A stretch of DNA of 37,908 nt. Source: an uncultured Sphingobium sp. Lineage in GTDB: Bacteria > Pseudomonadota > Alphaproteobacteria > Sphingomonadales > Sphingomonadaceae. A program made the position numbers and the translations under genes. Positions within the stretch are counted from its first letter, which is position 1, and each line of letters starts with the position of its first letter. Below are positions 1 to 6,844 of this stretch, piece after piece. The DNA lies in assembly GCA_946885845.1 (NCBI GenBank), contig CAMPHJ010000018.1, positions 1 to 37,908 on the forward strand, in the 5' to 3' direction. Below the pieces are notes generated by a model. That model did not search any database. It saw only the letters and a program-made list of their open reading frames with translations, and was not told the origin of the DNA.

Positions 1-487
1 CGCGGACGGCAGCGATCCGGGCCAGATCGCCCTCCCCCGTCAGCTTGCATTTGAGAAGGGCAAAGCCCCGGTCCGCAGCCGCCCGCGCGTCCATTTCCAT
101 CCGTGCAGGATCGTTGAGGCTGATGGTGAAGGCGGTGGGCAGGGGCGCGGGCGGCGCCAGCCCGGCGAGCTTCCACACCGGAATTGCGGCCTTCTTTGCC
201 TCCAGATCCCACAGCGCGCAATCGAGCGCATTGCGGGCCGCGCCGCGCGGCATGCTTTCCAGAAGCGCGTGCCGTTCCAGCGGCCCGTCATAAGCGTTGA
301 TCGCCGCCGCGCAGCTTTCCGCCGTTTCCCCTTCATAATAGATGGCCGTTCCTTCGCCATGACCGGTCAGATCGCCGTCCCCGACAAGGCAGGTCACGAC
401 ATCGACCGACGTCTTCGCGCCACGGCTGATGATGAAGGCGCCCGCCACCGGCCAGCGTTCGACAGTCGCGGAAATTATGCGGGTCAT
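1..487 (-). CDS. dgcA: Dipeptide epimerase / N-acetyl-D-Glu racemase, enolase superfamily (partial)
   Basis: The minus-strand frame opens with ATG at 487 and runs off the left edge, so about 162 N-terminal residues are visible. It begins MTRIISATVERWPVAGAF and continues ISRGAKT, the capping-domain start of L-Ala-D/L-Glu epimerases and alphaproteobacterial DgcA. Further on it has the enolase-family segment ARNALDCALWDLEAKK and the start of the barrel (FALLKCKLTGEGD). The catalytic lysines and metal ligands lie outside the window. Family members epimerise dipeptides or N-acetyl-D-glutamate, in murein-peptide or D-amino-acid recycling; which substrate applies here cannot be read. An AGGGACC motif precedes the ATG. 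The family is clear, the exact symbol less so. Confidence 0.85.
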   Translation of the reverse strand, partial: MTRIISATVERWPVAGAFIISRGAKTSVDVVTCLVGDGDLTGHGEGTAIYYEGETAESCAAAINAYDGPLERHALLESMPRGAARNALDCALWDLEAKKAAIPVWKLAGLAPPAPLPTAFTISLNDPARMEMDARAAADRGFALLKCKLTGEGDLARIAAVR

Positions 488-512
488 CGGGGGTCCCTAA
501 TCAGGAGGATTA

Positions 513-614
513 ATGGATCATGCATCGGCTCTATGCGAAAAACGCGCAAGCCGTCGCATAGTCACGGTGGCTATTTTTGGCGAGGATCAGTGCCCCTGCG
601 ACATCGCGAAATGA
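513..614 (+). CDS. Possible 33-residue ORF with a strong ribosome binding site
   Basis: An AGGAGG at 503-508 sits four bases before an ATG that opens a 33-codon frame ending in TGA at 612-614. The peptide begins MDHASALCEK and ends with EDQCPCDIAK, so it holds three cysteines, two as a CPC pair. It lies in the gap between the divergent epimerase gene and the ABC transporter gene. I recognise no family. The frame crosses a 7-bp inverted repeat (531-537 with 555-561). It could be a small protein, a leader peptide for the ABC gene, or chance. Confidence 0.3.
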   Translation: MDHASALCEKRASRRIVTVAIFGEDQCPCDIAK

Positions 615-668
615 CCGGATTCCCAATCTTCGTTGAGGGTTGGTTCGGGGGCTGCTAAGCGCCGCCGC

Positions 669-2456
669 ATGGAAGATGCGGAAAAGACCATGGCGCGCGC
701 GGACGAGCAGTCCGCTCTTGGCAGTCTGCGGATGGTGTGGGGCTTCGCAGCGCGCTATCCGGGCCGAATTGCAGGGGCATTGGGCGCGTTGATCGTTTCG
801 TCCGCCGCGACGCTGGCGATACCGAGCGGGTTCAAACTGGTCATCGACCGCGGCTTCATGGGCGGCGGCAACATCGACCGCTGGTTTCAATATCTCTTCC
901 TGATCGTGGTCATATTGGCGTTCGCGACGGCAGCGCGCTTTTACTTCGTATCGTGGCTGGGCGAGCGGGTCGTCGCCGATATTCGATCGGCGACGCAGGC
1001 CAATCTGTTGCGGCTGGAACCTCGATTTTTCGAGGAGAACCGACCTTCGGAAATTGCGTCACGCATGACCGCCGACACGGCGATCATCGACCAGATCGTC
1101 GGTTCCACCGTATCGGTGGCGCTGCGCAATATCGTGACGGGCACTGGCGGCCTGATCTATCTGTTCGCGCTGGCGCCCAAACTGGCGACGATGTTGCTGC
1201 TGGGCATTCCGATCGTGCTGTTGGTGATGATCAGCCTGGGGCGGCGCGTGCGAAAGCTGTCCCGCGCCAGTCAGGACCGGCTGGCGGCAGTTGGCAGCAT
1301 CACCGCAGAAGTGCTGGGGGCGATGAAGATCGTCCAGGCTTTCGGACAGCAGGCGCGCGAAGCGGCCCGGTTTGACGCGGCGGTGGACGACGGATTCACC
1401 ACTGCGCGCCGCCGCATCATATTGCGGGCGGCGATGACGGCGGTGGTCATCGCGATCATATTCGGGTCGATCACGGCGGTCATGTGGCAGGGCGCGCTGG
1501 ACGTTGCCGCCGGACGGCTGTCGGGTGGCAGCATTGCCGCCTTCGTCCTGACCGGGGGCCTGGTCGCGGGCGCATTCGGGGCGCTTTCCGAAACATGGGG
1601 CGATTTGCTGCGTGGGGCGGGAGCGGCGAGCCGGCTCCATGAGTTGATGACCGCGACCCCGCAGATCGTCGCGCCTGTTGACCCTGTTCCCCTCCCCCGG
1701 CTGGCCCAAGGCGCGCGGCTGCAGTTCGATGACGTGCATTTCAGCTATCCGACGCGGCCCGACCAGGCCGCGCTGCATGGCGTGACATTGGACATCGCGC
1801 CGGGCGAAACCGTTGCCGTGGTGGGTCCGTCGGGCGCGGGCAAATCGACGCTGATCCAGTTGGCGCTGCGTTTTTATGACCCGGATTCAGGCGTGATCCG
1901 CCTCAATGATGTTCCCCTGCCCCAGAGCGATCCGGCTCAGGTGCGCGACATGATGGCGATGGTGCCGCAGGACAGCGTGATCTTTGCCGCGTCGGCACGG
2001 GACAATCTGCGGTTCGGTCGATGGGATGCGAGCGATGCAGATATATGGGACGCGGCGCGCGCGGCCAATGCGGAAGCTTTCCTGAGGGCGCTGCCGCAGG
2101 GGCTGGACACCTATCTGGGTGAAGGCGGCGCGCGTTTGTCGGGGGGGCAGAGGCAGCGGCTGTCGATCGCGCGCGCGCTGTTAAGGGACGCGCAGATCCT
2201 GCTGCTGGACGAAGCGACGTCGGCGCTGGACGCGGAATCCGAACGGCTGGTGCAGGATGCGCTTGCGCGTTTGATGATGGGCCGCACAACGATCGTCATC
2301 GCCCATCGGCTGGCGACCGTGCGCGCGGCGGACCGGATCGTCGTTCTGGATGAGGGCCGCATCGTCGAGCAGGGCGATCACGCGTCACTGATGGCCGAAG
2401 GCGGGTTATATGCCCGGCTGGCCAGCCTCCAGTTTCAGGATGCGCCGGTCAGCTGA
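669..2456 (+). CDS. MsbA-type ABC transporter, fused permease and ATPase
   Basis: A half-transporter of about 595 residues with an N-terminal exporter-type membrane domain (six predicted helices, about residues 20-310) fused to an ATPase domain. Walker A GPSGAGKST is at residues 386-394, the signature LSGGQRQRL starts at 490, Walker B ILLLDEATS is at 510-518, and an H-loop IVIAHR follows. Homodimers of this ABCB-like class export lipids or hydrophobic compounds across the inner membrane; the substrate cannot be told from sequence. The frame is open back to a TTG at 633, but the ATG at 669 is more credible. A second ATG at 690 has a comparable weak ribosome binding site. The gene appears monocistronic. 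Confidence 0.93.
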   Translation: MEDAEKTMARADEQSALGSLRMVWGFAARYPGRIAGALGALIVSSAATLAIPSGFKLVIDRGFMGGGNIDRWFQYLFLIVVILAFATAARFYFVSWLGERVVADIRSATQANLLRLEPRFFEENRPSEIASRMTADTAIIDQIVGSTVSVALRNIVTGTGGLIYLFALAPKLATMLLLGIPIVLLVMISLGRRVRKLSRASQDRLAAVGSITAEVLGAMKIVQAFGQQAREAARFDAAVDDGFTTARRRIILRAAMTAVVIAIIFGSITAVMWQGALDVAAGRLSGGSIAAFVLTGGLVAGAFGALSETWGDLLRGAGAASRLHELMTATPQIVAPVDPVPLPRLAQGARLQFDDVHFSYPTRPDQAALHGVTLDIAPGETVAVVGPSGAGKSTLIQLALRFYDPDSGVIRLNDVPLPQSDPAQVRDMMAMVPQDSVIFAASARDNLRFGRWDASDADIWDAARAANAEAFLRALPQGLDTYLGEGGARLSGGQRQRLSIARALLRDAQILLLDEATSALDAESERLVQDALARLMMGRTTIVIAHRLATVRAADRIVVLDEGRIVEQGDHASLMAEGGLYARLASLQFQDAPVS

Positions 2457-2464
2457 GTGCATTT

Positions 2465-2539
2465 TTAGGGCGGATTTTTTCGTATGCTGGTGCGGAAGCC
2501 CTAAGGACAATGGAGGTGGTCCGAGCCGCTAAGCTCGGA
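2465..2539. other. Two hairpins between convergent genes
   Basis: Between the ABC transporter stop and the convergent PilZ gene there are two inverted repeats. TTAGGGC (2465-2471) pairs with GCCCTAA (2498-2504) around a T-rich loop, and TCCGAGC (2520-2526) pairs with GCTCGGA (2533-2539) around a six-base loop. Neither is followed by a clean T-run, so they could be weak terminators or RNA 3'-end structures. Confidence 0.35.
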
Positions 2540-2585
2540 TCATGGTCCAGATCCGACGTCAACTCTGGCGGAAATGGATGCGAGC

Positions 2586-2912
2586 CTATTGGCTGATTCG
2601 GACGATGTGATCCAGAATGGCCGGATGCAAGGCGCGTTCGAAACGGCATCCCGCTTCATGACCGCTGGTCCACAGGACAAGGGCGCGGCGTCCTTCAAAG
2701 CCTGGCAGCATGACCCAAAGGCTGTCTCCACCCGACAATTTCATGAAGCTTTGCAAGCGGAAGCCAGTGACGGAAAGGTCGGCGACCTTGCTTCTGAACC
2801 AGGTTTCACCGGGCCGCCGGACCCTGACGGGCACAGTGGCGGTGCGGCGTTCAGCCCTGCGGCTGTCTTTCAAGGAGACGTCTATTTGAAATTCAGCGCC
2901 CATGATGCCCAT
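2586..2912 (-). CDS. PilZ domain protein
   Basis: A stand-alone PilZ domain of 108 residues. The c-di-GMP-binding signature is present: an arginine-rich RRAERR at residues 18-23 and DLSVTG at 45-50, matching the D/N-x-S-x-x-G motif, followed by the beta-barrel segments. Such proteins transmit c-di-GMP level to motility, polysaccharide synthesis or secretion partners. The window also holds a diguanylate cyclase (10169-11953), but nothing links the two directly. The start at 2912 could instead be the fourth codon, also ATG. The gene lies downstream of the exb operon and beyond its terminator, so it is probably transcribed separately. Confidence 0.85.
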   Translation of the reverse strand: MGIMGAEFQIDVSLKDSRRAERRTATVPVRVRRPGETWFRSKVADLSVTGFRLQSFMKLSGGDSLWVMLPGFEGRRALVLWTSGHEAGCRFERALHPAILDHIVRISQ

Positions 2913-2976
2913 CGCAATCCTAGTCAGGATAATCGCTCAGCAAGGTAAAAAATGGGTGAATAGCGGCGCGACAGAC

Positions 2977-3003
2977 AAAAAAAGGGGCCGCATGAGCGGC
3001 CCC
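2977..3003 (-). terminator. Rho-independent terminator of the tonB-exb operon
   Basis: On the minus strand a perfect GGGGCCGC/GCGGCCCC stem with a four-base loop is followed by seven T residues (A-run 2977-2983 on plus). It lies about 100 bases past the last exbD stop and before the PilZ gene. Confidence 0.9.
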
Positions 3004-3100
3004 CTGGATCACGTCCGACATGGACTGAATGCTTGCCTATGTTCATGCCCGGCGACGGGAAGTCGTATCCCAGGCAAAATAGGGGCAACGCACTCAGTCG

Positions 3101-3523
3101 TCAGAACTGGCCATATTGCTCGTTGCCGACGAAGCCCAGCTTCGTCACGCCCGCGCGTTTGATTTCGGCGAGCACCTGGTCAACGACCACATAGCGCGTC
3201 GCCGCGTTCGGCTGGAATTGCAGTTCGGGTTCGACCGGCAACCGCAGCGATTGCTGCAGATACTGACGCAGGGTCAGCAGATCGATGGCCGAACCGTTCC
3301 AGGTGATCAGACCACCGGCGTCGATCGCGACCTTGTTCTTGACAGGGTCGATGACACTGTCAGTCGGCGGTGCGTTCTGCGGCAAGTCGATCTTGACCGC
3401 ATGGGTCTGGATCGGGATCGTGATGATGAACATGATGAGGAGAACGAGCATGACGTCGATAAGCGGCGTCGTGTTCATTTCCATCATCGGTTCGCCGTCG
3501 TCTTTTCCGGCACTCATTGCCAT
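3101..3523 (-). CDS. exbD: ExbD family biopolymer transport protein (second copy)
   Basis: 140 residues with a short cytoplasmic N-terminus, one membrane helix (about residues 20-40) and a periplasmic domain. The helix starts MNTTPLIDVMLVLLIMF, and Asp23 is the proton-path aspartate that corresponds to Asp25 of E. coli ExbD. ExbD works with ExbB to harvest the proton gradient and energise TonB. It is the last gene of the tonB-exbB-exbD-exbD operon, 20 bases after the other exbD. The two share the TTPLxDVMLVLLI helix but have quite different periplasmic domains, so they are not a recent duplication. Confidence 0.93.
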   Translation of the reverse strand: MAMSAGKDDGEPMMEMNTTPLIDVMLVLLIMFIITIPIQTHAVKIDLPQNAPPTDSVIDPVKNKVAIDAGGLITWNGSAIDLLTLRQYLQQSLRLPVEPELQFQPNAATRYVVVDQVLAEIKRAGVTKLGFVGNEQYGQF

Positions 3524-3543
3524 CAGGCGATACTCCTAAAAAC

Positions 3544-4032
3544 TTACAGTCGCCGTACCGACGTACCCGGTTCGGGTTCGGAGATGAAGCCGACCCTGGG
3601 GAAACCGGCGCGCTGCATCGTGTAGATCGTGCCGCCAATACACCGATAGGGGGTATTGATGTCACCGCGAATATGCACTTCGGGCAGATCCTCAGGCGTC
3701 ATATTTTCAACGCCGCCCGCCTTCTTGATGTCTGCTTCGAGCTTCGCGACGGCGCGGTTGAGCAGATCGTCAGAAGACACTTTGGTCAGATTCCAATAGA
3801 CCGCACAGCTGCCGTCGGCGCCTGTCGTGATGGACAGGGAGACATTTTCCGGCTTCGTCGTCGTCGGCTCGAACGCGACCTTGGGGAGTTGCAGCTGGAC
3901 CGTCTGGACGACGACCGGGACCGCGATAAGGAAGATGATGAGCAACACCAGCATGACGTCGACGAGCGGCGTCGTGTTGATGTCGGACATCGGCTTGTCT
4001 TCACCGCCGTCGGAGCCAACACTCATTGCCAT
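3544..4032 (-). CDS. exbD: ExbD family biopolymer transport protein (first copy)
   Basis: 162 residues with the ExbD architecture: an N-terminal tail, a single helix beginning INTTPLVDVMLVLLIIF with Asp25 as the predicted proton carrier, and a periplasmic domain. The periplasmic part is longer than in the second copy and contains two cysteines, one near CAVYW and one near YRCIGG. Both copies start MAMS. A hairpin-rich 114-base spacer separates it from exbB. Two exbD genes in one tonB operon is familiar in sphingomonads and xanthomonads, where one copy can be specialised for particular substrates. Confidence 0.93.
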   Translation of the reverse strand: MAMSVGSDGGEDKPMSDINTTPLVDVMLVLLIIFLIAVPVVVQTVQLQLPKVAFEPTTTKPENVSLSITTGADGSCAVYWNLTKVSSDDLLNRAVAKLEADIKKAGGVENMTPEDLPEVHIRGDINTPYRCIGGTIYTMQRAGFPRVGFISEPEPGTSVRRL

Positions 4033-4086
4033 TGATAATTTCCTAACATGCGTGTCGATGGCGCCCCGTCATTGGGGGCCCATGGC

Positions 4087-4133
4087 CGGTGGGAAACCCT
4101 GGCGGTCGCAGCCCGCCCGCCGGTTTCCCACCG
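4087..4133 (-). other. Large intercistronic hairpin between exbB and exbD
   Basis: A perfect 12-bp inverted repeat, CGGTGGGAAACC (4087-4098) with GGTTTCCCACCG (4122-4133), encloses a second stem GGCGG/CCGCC (4101-4105 with 4117-4121). No T-run follows on the minus strand, so it is not a standard terminator. Its place after the exbB stop suggests an mRNA-stabilising or processing element that could raise ExbB relative to ExbD. Confidence 0.7.
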
Positions 4134-4146
4134 ACGCTTGACCCAA

Positions 4147-4911
4147 TCAGGCCTTGGTCGCAGCCGTGGCTGGCTTGGCGGCAGGAGCCACCGGAGCCGC
4201 GGCGAGCGAGGGCCGTACCGCGCCGTTCGATACGAGGTGCGCCAGCAGATCGACGGTGAAGCCGTTGAGCTGTTCCGCGATCGACTTGTTGCGGCGCTGC
4301 AGGAAGTTATATGCAAGCACCGCGGGAACGGCGACGGCCAGACCCAGGGCGGTCATGATCAGAGCTTCACCGACCGGACCGGCAACGGCGTCGATCGAAG
4401 CCTGACCGGCAGCGCCGATCTTGATGAGGGCGCGGTAAATACCGATAACCGTACCGAACAGGCCGATGAACGGCGAAGTCGCACCGACGGTCGCGAGGAA
4501 CGCCAGACCACCGCCCAGCTTCGAGTTGATCGATGCTTCCGAACGGGCGAGCGAACCGTGCAGCCAGTCATGAGCTTCGACCGGATCGGTCAGCTTGGTA
4601 TGTTCTTCCTGAGCCTTGATGCCGTCATCCACGATCTGCTTATAGGCCGAGTTCTTTTCAAGCTTGGCAGTGCCTTCCTTCAGCGAAGGGGAGCGCCAGA
4701 AGGTCGCGCGGACCTTCTTGCCCTGATTGATGACCTTCTGCTGTTCGATCAGCTTGGTGAACAGGATATAGAATGTGCCGACGGACATGCCGACCAGGAT
4801 GATGAACGTTGCCCAGGCAATGGTGCCGCCCTGTTCCAGAGCTTCCATGAGCCCGTAAGGATTCTCGGGCTTAGGCGCGGCTGCGGCTGCGAGATACATC
4901 AACATTTTCAA
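4147..4911 (-). CDS. exbB: ExbB, MotA/TolQ/ExbB proton channel protein
   Basis: 254 residues with three predicted membrane helices: one near residues 32-52 (TIAWATFIILVGMSVGTFYI) and two in the C-terminal half around GATSPFIGLFGTVIGIYRAL and ALIMTALGLAVAVPAVLAYN. These last two are the MotA/TolQ/ExbB signature. ExbB forms the ring around ExbD in the inner membrane. An Ala/Pro-rich tail follows. It is the second gene of the operon, 61 bases after tonB, with a hairpin on each side. Confidence 0.95.
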   Translation of the reverse strand: MKMLMYLAAAAAPKPENPYGLMEALEQGGTIAWATFIILVGMSVGTFYILFTKLIEQQKVINQGKKVRATFWRSPSLKEGTAKLEKNSAYKQIVDDGIKAQEEHTKLTDPVEAHDWLHGSLARSEASINSKLGGGLAFLATVGATSPFIGLFGTVIGIYRALIKIGAAGQASIDAVAGPVGEALIMTALGLAVAVPAVLAYNFLQRRNKSIAEQLNGFTVDLLAHLVSNGAVRPSLAAAPVAPAAKPATAATKA

Positions 4912-4939
4912 GACTTCCCTCTCAAAGGATCAATAACAG

Positions 4940-4965
4940 GGGAAGGCGGCAGCGCCAGCCTTCCC
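4940..4965 (-). other. Intercistronic hairpin between tonB and exbB
   Basis: A perfect 8-bp stem, GGGAAGGC (4940-4947) with GCCTTCCC (4958-4965), and a ten-base loop fill the tonB-exbB spacer just after the tonB stop. No T-tract follows. With the hairpin at 4087-4133 it brackets exbB. Confidence 0.6.
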
Positions 4966-4972
4966 GTCAATA

Positions 4973-5626
4973 TCATTCCGGCAGTCGCCACGTGATGCGA
5001 CCATTATAGGTGTCGGACATTGGCCCCCCGCCTGCGGCAGTCGCCGGCTTGAACCGCGCGCGGCGCGGCAGCAGGCGGCAGGTCGCCTCGTCAAGGTCCG
5101 AATGGCCCGTAGATGAGGTGATGGTGCAGTCGGTGACACGACCGTCAGGTCCGATCTGAAGCCGGAAACCAGCGGTGCCCGAGCGTTCTTCACGCTGCGC
5201 GCGGCTGGGATAGTCGGCATCGCTGAGCCAGCCACCAGGCGAGCTGCGCGGCGTTGCACGCGTAGCAGGCGTCGCCGGTGGAGGCGGCGGAGGAGGCGGC
5301 GTTGCAACCGGCACCGGATTGAACACCGGCGGAGGCGTGCGAACAGTCTGAATCGGCGGCGCGGGGGCCGGCGTCTGGACGATCGGCGGGGGAGCAACTA
5401 CCGGCGGCGGTTCGACCGGCTGGTCTGGCGGCGGTGGTGGCGGCTCCTCATCAGGTGGCGGCGGTTCCTCTTTCACGTCGATCACGTTAAGCTGTTCTGC
5501 CGCCTTCTTGACATATTTCATGCCAAGGCCGGTGACAAAAGCATAACCGAGAACAGCGTGAACAAGGGCGACGATGATGATCGAGATCGTCCGACTCGAT
5601 CCTTGCGAGTGGTCAGCATAGGCCAT
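4973..5626 (-). CDS. tonB: TonB energy transducer
   Basis: 217 residues: an N-terminal membrane anchor (about residues 14-34, containing His23 in IIIVALVHAVLGY), a proline-rich spacer with PPPPDEEPPPPPP-type runs (about 52-135), and a C-terminal TonB fold. The C-terminal part includes FRLQIGPDGRVTDC and ends ITWRLPE. TonB spans the periplasm and transmits energy from ExbB/ExbD to outer-membrane receptors for iron chelates, vitamin B12 and, in sphingomonads, oligosaccharides. It is first in the operon. The 230-base upstream gap must hold the promoter; I could not identify a convincing Fur box in it. Confidence 0.93.
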   Translation of the reverse strand: MAYADHSQGSSRTISIIIVALVHAVLGYAFVTGLGMKYVKKAAEQLNVIDVKEEPPPPDEEPPPPPPDQPVEPPPVVAPPPIVQTPAPAPPIQTVRTPPPVFNPVPVATPPPPPPPPATPATRATPRSSPGGWLSDADYPSRAQREERSGTAGFRLQIGPDGRVTDCTITSSTGHSDLDEATCRLLPRRARFKPATAAGGGPMSDTYNGRITWRLPE

Positions 5627-5838
5627 TCGGCAACGACACTCCTTAACTCAGCTTACTAGTTGATTATAAGCTAATAAGCGAAAAGCGACCCTAGCTGGCC
5701 GGGCTGTTCCCGGTCACCTTTGGCCCCTATCCTCTCATTTGCTACCTTGCGAACTCCTATCGCGGCGCATCGTGGCACGCAAACGCTTTATCGATACGGT
5801 CAATTGTCATTAATATTTTGCACCAGAATGACTTGCAT

Positions 5839-5854
5839 GTGACAACATTGTCAC
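5839..5854. promoter_or_regulatory. Perfect palindrome just before the exported unknown gene
   Basis: GTGACAA-CA-TTGTCAC is a perfect 7-bp inverted repeat with a two-base centre. It ends about 22 bases before the ATG at 5877. It resembles a dimeric repressor site, but its eight-base spacing between TGTGA and TCAC does not match the six-base spacing of CRP sites. Another TTGTCA lies some 35-40 bases upstream. Confidence 0.45.
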
Positions 5855-5876
5855 GCCGATGATCCCTAGGACGAAT

Positions 5877-6746
5877 ATGAAAATCAAATCCCCCATCCGC
5901 CCCGCATCTTTTTTTCTCGCATGCCTCATTTCCGCCGCATACCCTAGCGTTTCCGCAGCTCAGACAGGTGCGAACAGCGCAGGGGCTGCGGCGATGAATG
6001 GGTTGTCCTATGCCGACATGGCGGACCTTGCCGACGCGTCGGCGCTGGTCGCGGTGGTACGGATACGCAGCATCATAAAACTGGACCCAAAGCGGGTAGC
6101 CGACGTGCCCGCAGGCTATCAGCGGCTCTATATTGAGGCGGATGTGGACACGCTGATTCGGGGGGACGGCGGAATCAGTCCGACGGTTCGATATCTGTAT
6201 GACGCCCGCCTGAATCCCAGGGGCAAGCTGCCCAAGCTGAAGAAGGCGCAGATGATTCTATTCGCCCGGCGGGCAGAGCGACCGGGCGAAATCCAGCTGG
6301 TCGCGCGCGACGCCCAGATTCCGGCCGACCCCGCCGCGATGCAGCAGGTGAAGGCGATCCTGTCCGAGCTGGTCGCGAACGGCGCTCCTCCCCGGATCAT
6401 AGGGGTCGGCGACGCTTTCCACGTCAAGGGCACCGTCGCCGGAGAGAGCGAGACCCAAATCTTCCTGCGCACGCAAAATGGCGATCCGGTGTCGCTGTCG
6501 ATCCTTCGCCGCCCCGGCCAGCAGCCGCGCTGGGCCGTCGCATTGGGAGAAATTGTGGACGAGGCGGCCCAGCCCCCCGCGCCCGGCAGCCTGCTTTGGT
6601 ATCGGCTGGCCTGCGGACTGCCGCAAAGCCTGCCCGTCCGGTCGATCCGATCGCTTCCTGTCGTCGACGCCGATGCGGCGCGGTCCGATTATGCACTGGT
6701 GATGCAGGCCCTGGGCGCATGCGAGCGCAGCCGGGCGCTTTCCTGA
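5877..6746 (+). CDS. Exported protein of unknown function
   Basis: About 289 residues starting MKIKSPIRPASFFLACLI with a typical signal peptide ending near VSAAQT. ATG 5877 is preferred because AGGACG precedes it; an in-frame ATG lies at 5859. The mature part is alpha/beta-like, with segments such as LVAVVRIRSIIKL and LYIEADVDTLIRG and a YLYDARLNPRGKLPKLKK stretch, and two cysteines near the C-terminus. I recognise no family. A palindrome lies immediately upstream, suggesting dedicated regulation. It is about 100 bases ahead of hom on the same strand and could be cotranscribed with it. Confidence 0.75.
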   Translation: MKIKSPIRPASFFLACLISAAYPSVSAAQTGANSAGAAAMNGLSYADMADLADASALVAVVRIRSIIKLDPKRVADVPAGYQRLYIEADVDTLIRGDGGISPTVRYLYDARLNPRGKLPKLKKAQMILFARRAERPGEIQLVARDAQIPADPAAMQQVKAILSELVANGAPPRIIGVGDAFHVKGTVAGESETQIFLRTQNGDPVSLSILRRPGQQPRWAVALGEIVDEAAQPPAPGSLLWYRLACGLPQSLPVRSIRSLPVVDADAARSDYALVMQALGACERSRALS

Positions 6747-6829
6747 TGCGCCTGATCCGGCACTTTGACCGTCTTTTCCTTGGACAGCGGCGTATTGGAG
6801 GCTATCAGCGCGGCTTCATGCCAGCCTGA
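6746..6829 (+). CDS. Possible 27-residue ORF coupled to the preceding gene
   Basis: An ATG shares a base with the stop of the exported unknown protein (TGATG). It opens a 27-codon frame, MRLIRHFDRLFLGQRRIGGY and onward, ending at TGA 6827-6829, 15 bases before hom. It is basic and aromatic with no clear ribosome binding site. It does not look like a threonine/isoleucine leader peptide, which might be expected before hom. It could be a coupled small protein or chance. Confidence 0.2.
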   Translation: MRLIRHFDRLFLGQRRIGGYQRGFMPA

Positions 6830-6844
6830 GGACAAAGCAAAGCC

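Noticed and set aside
5627..5876. Fur box upstream of tonB
   Set aside because: The AT-rich stretch near 5650-5690 has only weak dyad symmetry, and no convincing Fur consensus could be aligned by eye.
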